Source of the DNA: IDS-8 sp040902105
GTDB taxonomy: Bacteria; Pseudomonadota; Gammaproteobacteria; Steroidobacterales; Woeseiaceae
Assembly: GCA_040902105.1 (NCBI GenBank)
Contig: JBBDXW010000058.1
Location: 1-64,000, forward strand
Length of the DNA: 64,000 nt
Reading direction: 5' to 3'
How positions within the stretch are numbered: position 1 is the stretch's first letter; the number at the start of each line of letters is the position of its first letter. The notes under the pieces were generated by a model. The model was not told the origin of the DNA. It saw only the letters and a list, made by a program, of their open reading frames with translations, and did no database searches. The position numbers were made by a program, and so were the translations under genes. This document shows, piece by piece, positions 42,701 through 50,905 of the stretch.

Positions 42701-45384
42701 TCGCGTATCGCGTCGCGTTTCGCTTTGGCGTCTTTTTGCAGCGCCTTCAGCCGGCGGCCTTTGGCGTTCGATAACCATTTTAGATCGCTCAACGTCCGAC
42801 GCTGCAAACTGTCGGCGGCTTCGAGCGTCGCTTGAGCGCCTGCACGCTGATAGTCGGCGAAGTCCTGTTCGGACATGCCCGCAGCTTCTGCAGACTCGAA
42901 CAAGGGTGTGAACTCTCGCGCTGCTTCAGCTTCGCGGATCGCCTGCCGACTTGCGAGCATGCGGTCCATAACCGCGCGAACTTCGGGCGTAAGCTCAACG
43001 TTCAGGTTTCGCAGGTTGCGGTATACAGCGAGCATCCACGAACGGAAGCGGGCGAACAGCGCCTGCAGTTCAATGCTCGGGGCTTTTCCTTCAAAGGCAT
43101 ATGCTTCAAAGCCGCGCGCGAATTTCTCGTGATGCTCGCGCTTTTGTTCGAGCGTCATCGCCTGCCAGGTCACAATGTCCGCAACGCCAAACCACGAAAT
43201 CAACGTTTGTAGATCGCTTTTGATATCGTCGGGCGCCCCTTCGTGTGCAGCGAATGCCTCGATAGCCGACAGGAAAAAATGCCCGGATTCGTGTACAAAT
43301 GTCGAAAGGTCCGCATTTTTCAGCAGCGCAATTGTGTTTGTATCCGGGCTGAACGCGCCGCGGTTATCGGTTGCGGCAAACGCAGGCGCAAGCGGACTTG
43401 ATGCCACGATGTTCAGCGGCATTTGCTGCCACAGTTCGAGCGGCGAAACGCCAAGGCGCGCGGCCTGCGTCTCGTAAAAGGCCCCGGTCAGTTCGGCGTA
43501 CAGTTCGTTGGCTTCGGGAGTAAAGCGCCCGACAATGTCCAGGCCGTCTTTGACAATCTGCTTGACCGAATCTGTTTCGGCCCGACGCTCAGTCTCGACA
43601 GCATCTTGTTCCAGTGCCACGGCGGCTTCGGCCTCGAACTGTTCGCCGATCGGCGATTGTGCGAGTGACTCTGCCAGGCTCATTGCATCGGGACTGCCGA
43701 CGCGGGCATTCTGTATGAGACGGTCCGCAGCCTCGGGAAAATGTGTTGCCAGTTCGGCGACAGATAAACGCACGTCGCCTTCGATTTCGGCGGCTTCGTC
43801 CAGGCGTGCAGAAATATCCGCCGGCAACTGGTCGGGATCGAATCCAGACTGCGCCAGTGAGTCGGCGAACTGGCTCGCATCGATATAAACGTCCGCGTCC
43901 GGTGCAACGTCGTCCAGGAATTTCTGAAACTGTGCGGGCGAGCGCTCGCGCAGTTTCGATAGCGCGGCGCGTTTGTTGAGTTCCTGCAGGGTGGCGGCGT
44001 TCGTCGCGGCGTTGTCGGCCTTTTGCTGTTCACCGCCGATCTTTCGTGCGGCGGTGTCAACGGCTTTGACGGCCGTTGTTTGAGTCGCGGTGCCGACGAT
44101 CGTCGCCACAAGTGTCTCGGCGGCCGCGGACGGGCGTTCGTTGAGGTAGTCGCGAAACGTCTTGTCTTGGTTCTCGGGCAGCACACTCCACGCGTTCAGG
44201 TCTTGCAGTATCGTTGCGACTTGCTCACCGGGAATTTCGGCGGCCAGCTGGCCGGTCAACGTCTTCAGCAAGCCGGAGTTTTTGGCGAGGTCGCCGAACA
44301 AACGGCTCACCGGAATTTTTTCGGTGACGAATTCTATAGTGGCATCGGTCAACGCATACGGTACAGCCTGATTCGGGCTAAGCCCTTGATCGCGCCCTTC
44401 GCCGTAGCTCGTGCCGAAAGTGAGCGAAGACATTCCACCCAAGGCTACGCCCGGCCGCTTCGTAATGACTGCGCCAGCAACCAGGGGCAGCGTTTGTGTA
44501 AGCGATGTTAAAGCTGACGTGGCGCCACGTTCGAGCAATCCGGCATCGGACATATCGCCGAGACGCGCATCCGCGTACGCGGTTGCATTCTGGCGCTTCG
44601 ACGCGAAAAACTTCGCCGCATCGACAGCCGGGTTTGCCGAAAAGATGCCCGGCTTCACTAGCAGCCGATCTACATCGGCCGCAACTTGTTCGCTGATCGA
44701 TTGGCCAATTCCGTAAAACGATGCCGCGCCGCGGTTTATTGCTGAGTCGGCTATCTCCGCACCGCGCTTAAAGAACTTCGCGGTGTGCTGCAAAGCTGAA
44801 AGATTATCGAGGTCATCATGAGCAACGGCAGCGAGCGATTCGTCCCGCATAGCTCGTGCCAGATCAGGATTGCCGGCCAGTATCGCGTCATACTCTGTGA
44901 GCTTCGCTTTCTGTTCGACTGCGGGCATGTTGCGGCTTGCAACTGCGGCCGGTACGCCTGTCGCACGTTCGAGACGTTGGGCCTTTGCCGCGGTGTCCGG
45001 GTCGGTCTGCACTACGCGCAGGCCGCGTTGGTGATCTTCGGTGTCGCGATCCTGAATCAGGGTGTCATATGAACCCGCGTACCGCCGTGCTTGCTGATCG
45101 TGCAGCGACTTCGCGTACGTGGTGGCTTCGTCGGGCGTGCTGAACTTGCCCAGGTGTCGGCCGGCGTTCCGATACTGCTCGATTGCCTCATCATTCGACA
45201 TGATCCGCCCGTCATCCGAAACGGTGGGGAGCAACACCTCTGACCCATCGAAGTTAACCGATATCGAACGCACAGTGCTTACGGAACCGTCCGCATTGCG
45301 CACCACGGGGCGGTTATCCAAGTCGATGTTGCCTTGGCGCGTGTCGTCCTTACGAACCGCTAAAAGATCGTCATAAACGCTCAT
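39706..45384 (-). CDS. Giant polyvalent internal virion-like protein with HExxH motif
   Basis: A 1,892-aa protein, a third of element 2. The first 110 residues (VRSISVNFDGSEVLLPTVSD, then GRHLGKFSTPDEATTYAKSL) form a domain common in phage lytic-transglycosylase and internal proteins. His698-Glu699-Ser-Gly-His702 in FVHESGHFFLSAIEAFA is a zinc peptidase motif found in large polyvalent phage proteins. The remainder is mainly helical, with a DUF-like block around 1000-1150 and a hydrophobic C-terminal part (LATDFLLLYSVPAVLGLLLRDAL). Such giants are packaged and ejected with DNA. Start overlaps the upstream stop by ATGA. It is odd cargo for an element without capsid genes. Confidence 0.8.
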   Translation of the reverse strand: MSVYDDLLAVRKDDTRQGNIDLDNRPVVRNADGSVSTVRSISVNFDGSEVLLPTVSDDGRIMSNDEAIEQYRNAGRHLGKFSTPDEATTYAKSLHDQQARRYAGSYDTLIQDRDTEDHQRGLRVVQTDPDTAAKAQRLERATGVPAAVASRNMPAVEQKAKLTEYDAILAGNPDLARAMRDESLAAVAHDDLDNLSALQHTAKFFKRGAEIADSAINRGAASFYGIGQSISEQVAADVDRLLVKPGIFSANPAVDAAKFFASKRQNATAYADARLGDMSDAGLLERGATSALTSLTQTLPLVAGAVITKRPGVALGGMSSLTFGTSYGEGRDQGLSPNQAVPYALTDATIEFVTEKIPVSRLFGDLAKNSGLLKTLTGQLAAEIPGEQVATILQDLNAWSVLPENQDKTFRDYLNERPSAAAETLVATIVGTATQTTAVKAVDTAARKIGGEQQKADNAATNAATLQELNKRAALSKLRERSPAQFQKFLDDVAPDADVYIDASQFADSLAQSGFDPDQLPADISARLDEAAEIEGDVRLSVAELATHFPEAADRLIQNARVGSPDAMSLAESLAQSPIGEQFEAEAAVALEQDAVETERRAETDSVKQIVKDGLDIVGRFTPEANELYAELTGAFYETQAARLGVSPLELWQQMPLNIVASSPLAPAFAATDNRGAFSPDTNTIALLKNADLSTFVHESGHFFLSAIEAFAAHEGAPDDIKSDLQTLISWFGVADIVTWQAMTLEQKREHHEKFARGFEAYAFEGKAPSIELQALFARFRSWMLAVYRNLRNLNVELTPEVRAVMDRMLASRQAIREAEAAREFTPLFESAEAAGMSEQDFADYQRAGAQATLEAADSLQRRTLSDLKWLSNAKGRRLKALQKDAKAKRDAIRDEVKAEVEAEAIYRARRFISTGEIQQGDEIRTFDEHRLSLEALNEMYPDGGIDFDQLTRGKRGVAKKGGIHPDSLAELLGFSSGDHLVKALIEAPPINDVVEALTDQRMLERHGDITDPAALERAAESEIANDVRARVLATEVNSLTKAFGPWLTVVRAANAYAVGRISNMRIRDLRPFQHIASERKANRASAAAFKNGDTTKAATEKRNALVHNRLGKQANVVREEIEKALRYLKRFDSEDTRAKIDPDYRDQIDTLLERHDLRKSVSNPELDKRKSLLEWIDAQREQGFEPEIPTELLNEAKRLHYRDMTVEQFRGLVDAVRNIEHLGKLKNKLLTAQNQRHFQAAVDDAEVSIRENATQTVKTEIEQSATAWARFARGAGGWLTELRKLASIVRQMDGVKDAGVMWELFIRPLNAAADREATMRADASKKLAELFKPIKKLSEKILIPEIGESLSREARLAIALNQGNQTNRLRVMDGHRWSQGQVAAILDTLTKEEWQFVQGVWDYVDSFWPEIEAKQQRVTGLKPEKVEATPVETKHGSFRGGYYPIKYDPRLSTKAESDSSSEILKQMLGGAYTRASTRRGHTKSRVDTVQRPVRLDLNVLAEHIGQVTHDLAYHEYLIDANRLLRAPAIDSAIRDHYGPDVLRLMRRTLEDIAIGEVPAQEFGEKLAGHLRVGSTIVGLALNLSTAALQVTGVAQSIVRIGPRWFGRGLSEFATRPIATTKTVYEKSEMMRNRGRLLNREVGEILNTVRGQSRLTSAYFLPIQVMQAGVDIPTWMGAYHKAAHDGQDDATAIALADQAVLDSQSGGALKDQAAVQRGSQWKKLWTNFYSYFSVTWQLSAESVARFRGDRNVARLATDFLLLYSVPAVLGLLLRDALRGDLDDDELPEKLVREQLTYLIGVFPYFREIGSAVQGYSYGGPSGGSFFAELNRLVTQTEQGEADEGLLRSANKVAGIALHYPAAQVQRTAEGVAALMDGDAPLSAILFGPPKDD

Positions 45385-46970
45385 TGCTCGTTCGCTCGCA
45401 GCCAAAGGTCAATTATTTCGGCCTCAGTCACCGGGCGACCGGCACGCTGCAACGCGCCTATTATTTCGCGCCGCGCGTCGTCCGGTATGTCTGCACGGAA
45501 GCTCGCGGCGTCTTCGGTGCCCAGGACCTCATAGAGCGACACGTCGCGATCGAAAATCATGCCGGGCACTTCGCCTTCGATCAGCAAACGGTCAATAATT
45601 TTTTGCCTCTCGTCGTAACTCGGTTCGCGGCCGGCTTGTCGTGTAAAGGCGGCAACCTCATTGTAGACGGCAGCCTGAAGTTGTCCTTTCTGTTCCGGCT
45701 TTTTCAGTTTGAGCACGTTCGCCGCGACTTCGATTTGCTTTTCCGTCGATGCCGCTTCAGGCAAGTTCTCCGGTGTGCGGAGCTTCTCTTGCAGTGTCAG
45801 CAGTCCGCGGCGGTCGGAATCCTTAAGTTTGTTGCCGTAGTGGCGCAGGTCTAGCTTCGTGAAACGCTCCGGATCGGTTAACGCGAGTTCTCGAAGCTCG
45901 GCGTATGTCGCCCAGTCCGTCGCCGCGGCGCCGCCGTCTTCGGCATTCTTGAGAGCCTGAAGCGTGCGGCCGTCGAGTTCATGCAGAACGCGCGCCGGGA
46001 TCGACGACACCTTGCCGGTACGGCCGAATACGTCCCAGGCCGCGTCGGCGACTTCGCGCTCGCGATCGGCCTTCGCAGATTCGAGTTCGTTGTAACGGAC
46101 CTTGACGCGGGACACCACGTCGTCCCGTTCCTGTCCGGTGTATGAGCGTGCTTTCGCCAGCGCGTCCTTCTGTGTGAGTCCTTGCAGCATGATTTCGTCG
46201 GTCGCAGTCTGTGCCCGGCCGCGGCCTTCCGCAGTCGAGACGAGACGGCCAAGGTCATCGAGTGCGGTTCCCGCGATATCGGCCTGGTTGGCGTCGAAAT
46301 AGGCTCGTGCGCCTTCAGGATCGCTGTCGGCTAGCTGTTCGAGCACTTGTCTGTGCATCCCCGCGAGCGTGTCGCTCGTTTCGGTCTGCATGCGCTCAGG
46401 CGTCCAGCCATTGCTCACCGACAACATCTGCAAACGCTTGAGCACATCAGTGCGCGCAGCGGCAACGGCTTCTGGTTCGCCGGCATGGCGGGCGGCGAGG
46501 TCGATCGATCCTGCAATGCTGGCTTTGGTTGATTGTTCGACGGACACTTGCCGCTCGCGCGATTCGAATTTCGCAAACGAATCGAGACTGGTTTTTCGAA
46601 GGTCACTCGCAGTCATCTTGAATATGCCGCGTTGCTCATCGTTTTCGAGCTTGGATTCTATCTCTGCGACATTTTGCTGGAACCATTTTTCGGCATCACC
46701 GACAACGCCCCAGGCATTCGTCCCGCGGCGCTCGACCGCTGCAGTTTCGAAATCGCGATAGCTGTCCTTCAACGTAGTCTCGGCGAGCATTGTTTGCTCG
46801 ACGTTCCGCTGGTTCTGTTGACGAATGGCGAACGCGGCCGTCGCGTCGCCGACAGCTTGTAGGCCAGCGCCCACGGACTGCAGCGCATCGCCGGAGCGCG
46901 TGGCGCGGACGGGGACGCCATGCAGCGGGTTTGTGGAAACTTGTTCGGTGTACACCGGGACACGTGGCAT
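45381..46970 (-). CDS. Internal virion-like helical protein, 529 aa
   Basis: Opens with VPVYTEQVSTNPLHGVPVRA, an extended Pro-containing start common to podovirus internal proteins, then an almost wholly helical body with coiled coils (EQTMLAETTLKDSYRDFETA). It is directly coupled to the giant gene. Probable role: inner core or DNA-ejection channel component. No enzyme motif seen. Confidence 0.7.
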   Translation of the reverse strand: MPRVPVYTEQVSTNPLHGVPVRATRSGDALQSVGAGLQAVGDATAAFAIRQQNQRNVEQTMLAETTLKDSYRDFETAAVERRGTNAWGVVGDAEKWFQQNVAEIESKLENDEQRGIFKMTASDLRKTSLDSFAKFESRERQVSVEQSTKASIAGSIDLAARHAGEPEAVAAARTDVLKRLQMLSVSNGWTPERMQTETSDTLAGMHRQVLEQLADSDPEGARAYFDANQADIAGTALDDLGRLVSTAEGRGRAQTATDEIMLQGLTQKDALAKARSYTGQERDDVVSRVKVRYNELESAKADREREVADAAWDVFGRTGKVSSIPARVLHELDGRTLQALKNAEDGGAAATDWATYAELRELALTDPERFTKLDLRHYGNKLKDSDRRGLLTLQEKLRTPENLPEAASTEKQIEVAANVLKLKKPEQKGQLQAAVYNEVAAFTRQAGREPSYDERQKIIDRLLIEGEVPGMIFDRDVSLYEVLGTEDAASFRADIPDDARREIIGALQRAGRPVTEAEIIDLWLRANEQ

Positions 46971-46975
46971 TGCAG

Positions 46976-47170
46976 TTAATCCTTAGTCGATGATAACTTT
47001 TCGTAGGCGCGCTCTTGCGAGCGCAGATTTTCATTCAGCGCTTTGACGACGTGCGGGTGCGCGTTGGTGGCAATCGCTTCGTCAAGCATCTTTTCGACGC
47101 GCTGATACTTTGCATCGAAACAATTCAAAATGATGCGCGCGTCCGAATCGTTTTCGGTAACCGTGCTCAT
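46976..47170 (-). CDS. Hypothetical protein, 64 aa
   Basis: Acidic helical protein (YQRVEKMLDEAIATNAHPHV), stop 6 bp before the 529-aa gene and start coupled to the next upstream gene by ATGA. Function unknown. Confidence 0.58.
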   Translation of the reverse strand: MSTVTENDSDARIILNCFDAKYQRVEKMLDEAIATNAHPHVVKALNENLRSQERAYEKLSSTKD

Positions 47171-47379
47171 GTCTCGTAATCCGCATGGTCCCGGTGATAG
47201 CGATCGGTTTTAGAGTGGAAGTCCGACCAAAACTCAGCACGCATAAACGCGTCCAGCTCGGCGATATCCCGTGCAAGGAAATCGTCGAACATTTCGGCGG
47301 GGCGACTCGAATCGATGTTCATGAGGTAAGCTGCCTCGCAGTGCGATCCGTGTTCATCGAATAAACTCAAGGCGTTCAC
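47167..47379 (-). CDS. Hypothetical protein, 70 aa
   Basis: Small acidic protein rich in Asp, His and aromatic residues (DIAELDAFMRAEFWSDFHSK). Overlaps the upstream gene by 26 bp and the downstream gene by 4. No family recognised. Confidence 0.5.
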   Translation of the reverse strand: MNALSLFDEHGSHCEAAYLMNIDSSRPAEMFDDFLARDIAELDAFMRAEFWSDFHSKTDRYHRDHADYET

Positions 47380-47569
47380 GAACCGCGCTCAAAATTATTC
47401 CGATCCGCTCGGCCATGCTGCGCGTCTGTGCATCGGCTTTCGCATGTAGGCCGGCGCCGACAATGGCGGCGGCTTTTCGCGACAGTAGTTGGTCACTCAC
47501 TTCGACCGGCTCCGGCGGCGGTAACTGTTCAAGCCGTTCTATTTCGCGTTTGATGTTTGTAAGGTTCAT
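47354..47569 (-). CDS. Hypothetical protein, 71 aa
   Basis: Helical protein (NIKREIERLEQLPPPEPVEV) with a coiled-coil start; shares one base with the DUF5681 gene's stop (TAATG). Could be an assembly adaptor; unknown. Confidence 0.58.
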   Translation of the reverse strand: MNLTNIKREIERLEQLPPPEPVEVSDQLLSRKAAAIVGAGLHAKADAQTRSMAERIGIILSAVRERLEFIR

Positions 47570-48006
47570 TATCCGATCAGGTCCCGTGATTCGAGCGCAG
47601 CCAAACGCTGCTTTAGTTCTTCCAATTCCGTAAGCGCCGCAGCGCTCGCGATAGCCTGCAGTACCTTCGCGGCTCTATCCGCGTCGAGACTGCCGGCGCC
47701 TACCGCCGATAACACTACTTCCGCTTTCTCGGGCAGCGTTTTTGCTTCCGCAAGCCCGTCGATTTCTGTCGGCTCCGCGTCCGACTTAATCGGCGGGCAG
47801 ACACGTTCGAGAGCTAGTCGCAGTGCCTGCGTGTCGCCGAGGTTGACCAGAAGGAAAAGCGAATCCAGCACGTCGTCCAGCCGTGCGGCGATGCGCTCGC
47901 GCACGATCCGGGACGCACGTGTCTTTCCGCCAGGGTTAGCACTTCCGTGCCCGGCAAGAAAACGCCCGTGCGCATCACGTGCCCCTGTTTGCTGTTCGTC
48001 GCTCAA
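47569..48006 (-). CDS. DUF5681-type, small-terminase-like protein
   Basis: A 145-aa protein. The N-terminal block DAHGRFLAGHGSANPGGKTR is the DUF5681 signature, found in phage proteins encoded beside terminase large subunits; the C-terminal 50 residues form a coiled coil (ALTELEELKQRLAALES). It starts at a TTG that overlaps the upstream frame (TTGA). No terL follows, unlike in phages. In phage satellites a self-encoded small terminase redirects a helper's TerL, and that is the role I suspect here. Confidence 0.68.
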   Translation of the reverse strand: MSDEQQTGARDAHGRFLAGHGSANPGGKTRASRIVRERIAARLDDVLDSLFLLVNLGDTQALRLALERVCPPIKSDAEPTEIDGLAEAKTLPEKAEVVLSAVGAGSLDADRAAKVLQAIASAAALTELEELKQRLAALESRDLIG

Positions 48007-48080
48007 TTTGTTTCGGCTCTTTCAATTCCTGCAATCGTTCCCGGAGCTTTCTCATACGCGGTGTCTCGGTCGCGCGCCAT
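48003..48080 (-). CDS. Possible 25-aa coupled peptide
   Basis: ATG at 48080 opens a 25-codon frame (MARDRDTAYEKAPGTIAGIE...) whose TGA overlaps the TTG start of the DUF5681 gene. It may serve only to couple translation. Weak support. Confidence 0.25.
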   Translation of the reverse strand: MARDRDTAYEKAPGTIAGIERAETN

Positions 48081-48108
48081 CGCTTCTGACCTGCGCCCGC
48101 CGCGTGCA

Positions 48109-48315
48109 CTACGCTGACCCCTTTGCTCGCCGTAGGTGGTCTCCGATGACTCGGCGCAACTCATCCCGGAGCACAACATGGCCCGCCGGCAATACATCGT
48201 CGCCGCACCCAACACGCGCAACGTGCCGGGCGAAATCAGTGCCGAGTTTCTCGGCTATTTTCTCCGGGTCGATCAGTCGCAGCTGTTCGCGCGGCGAAAT
48301 TCTGTAATGGTTCAC
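48109..48315 (-). CDS. Hypothetical protein, 68 aa, GTG start
   Basis: GTG at 48315 lies 2 bp after the stop of the 78-aa gene. The product (ISPREQLRLIDPEKIAEKLG, then a His/Asp-rich middle) is helical and charged. A longer open frame continues upstream but overlaps the better 78-aa gene. Function unknown. Confidence 0.5.
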   Translation of the reverse strand: MNHYRISPREQLRLIDPEKIAEKLGTDFARHVARVGCGDDVLPAGHVVLRDELRRVIGDHLRRAKGSA

Positions 48316-48316
48316 T

Positions 48317-48553
48317 TCAGGACCCCAACAGCGTGTTGCCGGCCGTCTGACCAACTGCAGGCGCCAACAAAGACTTAGTGCCGCCGTATGCCGGACCCGC
48401 GCCGCGTCGCCGGCTCCGTGAAACCCCCTCGGGCGCCTTCGTTTCCTGCCGGCCGGGCGGCGGCTTCGGTCTGTCCCGCATGGCTTGGGCCGCAGCGGCC
48501 CCGCCGGAAAGTAAACCACCGATGGCGGCTATTGTTGAAATTGGCTCGCACAT
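48317..48553 (-). CDS. Small virion-like protein, 78 aa
   Basis: MCEPISTIAAIGGLLSGGAA is the recurrent opening of small internal virion or membrane-active proteins in podoviruses; the rest is Pro/Gly/Arg-rich and disordered. Starts 3 bp after the scaffold-like gene's stop. Probably a minor virion component. Confidence 0.6.
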   Translation of the reverse strand: MCEPISTIAAIGGLLSGGAAAAQAMRDRPKPPPGRQETKAPEGVSRSRRRGAGPAYGGTKSLLAPAVGQTAGNTLLGS

Positions 48554-48555
48554 CG

Positions 48556-49167
48556 CTAGAGTCTTCCTTTTTTCTGTTCGTCGAACGCCTTTGCGGCTAA
48601 AAGCGCAATCACCTTTGGATGGTTCCCCAATTCGTGAGCGTCGATCAACGCGAGCAATCGGCCGTCGCGCTGTACTAATTTCTGCGCCAGCACCAAGGCT
48701 TCGTTCGCCCGGCTGCCATATGTTCGTGACAGGTTCGCAGTTGCTTCAGCCCGCCATGCGGACTGCTGTTCGTCGGTCGGCAGTTCGACTGCAGCTGCTT
48801 TCATGAGCCCGGCAATATCGCGAGCTTCGCCAGATGAAAGTCCGACATCGCCGGCCAGCCTCCGCAGTTCCGTGTTGGCGGCCTGCAGCTGTTCGGGCGG
48901 CACTTCGACGCTTTCCATGCCGATGTCTTGCGCAAACGTTTTGTCTGGATCGAAAAAGTTATCCTTGCGCAGCGCGGCGACGTTCTCCGGCACGGTTACC
49001 GCGAAGTCAGATTGCGCGGCATCGGCGGCAGCAGGTGGAGGTGCAGGTGCAGGTGCAGGTGCAGCAGCCGGGTCAGCAACGACAGGCGCAGCAACGACAG
49101 GTGTAGTCGGCTCGACGCCTTTCAGGTCGAGAGGTTCGGCCATGCTTGAATTCGCAAAAAAGCTCAT
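48556..49167 (-). CDS. Scaffold-like protein, 203 aa
   Basis: N-terminal half is disordered and Pro/Ala-rich, encoded partly by hexanucleotide repeats; the C-terminal half is helical and ends LIDAHELGNHPKVIALLAAK, a block seen near the end of podovirus scaffold or capsid-assembly proteins. There is no capsid gene in element 2, so a scaffold here could act on capsid made by another phage, as size-redirecting proteins of satellites do. Start overlaps the 296-aa gene's stop by ATGA. Confidence 0.55.
   Translation of the reverse strand: MSFFANSSMAEPLDLKGVEPTTPVVAAPVVADPAAAPAPAPAPPPAAADAAQSDFAVTVPENVAALRKDNFFDPDKTFAQDIGMESVEVPPEQLQAANTELRRLAGDVGLSSGEARDIAGLMKAAAVELPTDEQQSAWRAEATANLSRTYGSRANEALVLAQKLVQRDGRLLALIDAHELGNHPKVIALLAAKAFDEQKKGRL
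49041..49064 (-). repeat. GTGCAG hexanucleotide repeat, four units
   Basis: Four exact GTGCAG units (plus one degenerate unit at 49035) within the scaffold-like gene, encoding alternating Pro-Ala. Slippage would change linker length in frame. Confidence 0.75.
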
Positions 49168-50054
49168 CGCGCCAACTCCACGAGCCCTTCAGCATTTCGC
49201 TGGATAGGTTTCGCTGCATCCAAGGCTCGCTGCTTTCGGCGTGCTGCGATTTGCGGACGATCGTCGTAGGCGAGCACATCAACACTCGACGGTTCTTTCG
49301 GCGAACCGTAGATAATAGCTGCGCCACTCGAACGAACAGGTGCGGGGCCTAGCAAGTCGTCGATGCGATTCTTAACCTGCTGCGCAGTGTCCGCGAAGAC
49401 ACCTTCTGCGGTCGTGGCGATCGCGGCGATACGTTCAGCCGCTTCCTTGTGGGATTCCCCGATCGACGGATTCTTGTCAACAGGTGCGGGGACTTTCACC
49501 TGCACGAACGGTTCGAGAAACTTCGTTCGCGACAGCGCTTGCAGAACGGGCCGGAGCGGGTGCGCGAGCATAAAGGTTCGTGCAACGCCCGCAATCATGC
49601 CAACACGTCGGTGATCGCCGGGCAGGGTGCGAATGTCTGTATCGAGGGCCCGTTGCGTTTGCTCGATCTGCCCCGCCAATTCGGCGACGGCTTCCAGGTT
49701 CGTAAGTAGTTTCGCGAACAGTTTGCCCTGCGCGGCGATCCGCGCGGGGAAGCCTGCAGCGAGGTCGTGCGCCTTGGCACGTGCTGCGTTCTCTGCTTCA
49801 GAGAGTCGCGCCTGTTCCTGCAGTGCAGCGACACGGCGCATGGAGTCGCGCTCGGCTGCCAGTGATAGCTGGTTAGAAATAGCGCTAAGCTGCGCAGCCT
49901 TCGCTTCCGCGTCGCCGGGATCGACGGCGAGGCGCATCTCCGCACGTTGCAATCGCTTGCCCTCGCGGTCGATCGCTTCGTCGAGAGTTTGCGGTGCTGG
50001 CGTAGCAGCGGTCTTTGGCGTTGCGTCGTCGGTCTGTTTCTTTCGTCGGGACAT
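49164..50054 (-). CDS. Coiled-coil hypothetical protein, 296 aa
   Basis: Basic N-terminus (MSRRKKQTDD), then long coiled coil (about 30-150, SAISNQLSLAAERDSMRRVA), a short globular part (HPLRPVLQALSRTKFLEPFV) and a tail ending PIQRNAEGLVELAR. No family recognised. It precedes and is coupled with the scaffold-like gene, so a shared role in capsid assembly or packaging is plausible. Confidence 0.62.
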   Translation of the reverse strand: MSRRKKQTDDATPKTAATPAPQTLDEAIDREGKRLQRAEMRLAVDPGDAEAKAAQLSAISNQLSLAAERDSMRRVAALQEQARLSEAENAARAKAHDLAAGFPARIAAQGKLFAKLLTNLEAVAELAGQIEQTQRALDTDIRTLPGDHRRVGMIAGVARTFMLAHPLRPVLQALSRTKFLEPFVQVKVPAPVDKNPSIGESHKEAAERIAAIATTAEGVFADTAQQVKNRIDDLLGPAPVRSSGAAIIYGSPKEPSSVDVLAYDDRPQIAARRKQRALDAAKPIQRNAEGLVELAR

Positions 50055-50134
50055 CGTAAAAACTCCGGGTCAAAAATTCGGTCACTGCAAACCAGCATAC
50101 CGGGTGAAGGGGGCAACCGTTGGCCGCCTACGGT

Positions 50135-50320
50135 TCAGCCGCGGCATACTCCGGCACACCAATTTCTAACCGTCCGTTCTGGGAACTCGAACTTACGGGC
50201 TATCTCAGCCGCACTCATTCCGGTGCGATGCAGTTCGAGCGCCAGCACAACATCGTCATCCGTCGCCTTGCCCCGCGCACGGCCGTTGCGCTCACCGATT
50301 GCGTAATTTCCTTTGCGCAT
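50135..50320 (-). CDS. Small helix-turn-helix protein
   Basis: A 61-aa protein; residues about 22-55 (VVLALELHRTGMSAAEIARK, then FPERTVRNWC) form a clear helix-turn-helix of the transposase/terminase-like type. Start at 50320; an in-frame ATG at 50374 would add 18 residues and overlap the upstream gene. It may regulate the late block or bind packaging DNA. Confidence 0.65.
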   Translation of the reverse strand: MRKGNYAIGERNGRARGKATDDDVVLALELHRTGMSAAEIARKFEFPERTVRNWCAGVCRG

Positions 50321-50322
50321 GG

Positions 50323-50829
50323 TCAGGTGCCTTTGCGTGAAAATAAAACTGCCGTATGCCTTGGATCGCTCCATGATAGGGGCAGGATTTCGTAACTCAG
50401 CCCGGTAAGCTCGGCGAAGGCCGCAATCTCATCGGGCCTGGCATAACAATGTGAGACGGCGGCAACGGGCTTGTAGGGCCGCGTGCTGGTCCTGAAGCAA
50501 TCGAGGTGCCTGTCATACCTGAAACCGTCATAGAAGCGCTCACGGCCGGGCACGAGCGCGTCCAGATAACCCGGCACGATCGCGCGGCCACGGCAAAGCG
50601 CGCTGAGATAGAACGGCTTCGATATTTCCCAACCACGTTCGGCCGCCAGCGCCTCGCGGACGGCGGCGAGCGCTTCGCGGTAGGCTATGCGCGCGGCGTT
50701 GAACTCTTTGGCGTACTGCCGGCCACCGGGCACCTTATCGGCGGCTGCGAGCGCGTTGGATGCTGCCATGCATGCGGTAATCAGTTCGTCGAGTGTGTAC
50801 ATCGGTTTTCCATCATCAGTCGTCGTCAC
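50323..50829 (-). CDS. Hypothetical protein, 168 aa
   Basis: Helical N-terminal half (LDELITACMAASNALAAADK) and a mixed C-terminal half with many Tyr and Arg. No known motif. The start at 50829 or the Met nine codons later. It is the first gene after the inverted-repeat region and probably the first of the downstream transcript. Confidence 0.55.
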   Translation of the reverse strand: MTTTDDGKPMYTLDELITACMAASNALAAADKVPGGRQYAKEFNAARIAYREALAAVREALAAERGWEISKPFYLSALCRGRAIVPGYLDALVPGRERFYDGFRYDRHLDCFRTSTRPYKPVAAVSHCYARPDEIAAFAELTGLSYEILPLSWSDPRHTAVLFSRKGT

Positions 50830-50905
50830 TGGCCGGCGGCAGTTGTGGGCGTTGCCGGTTCCATGCAGTTGGGCTGGTCGTAAGAAAATGCGGATAGCCC
50901 GCCCG

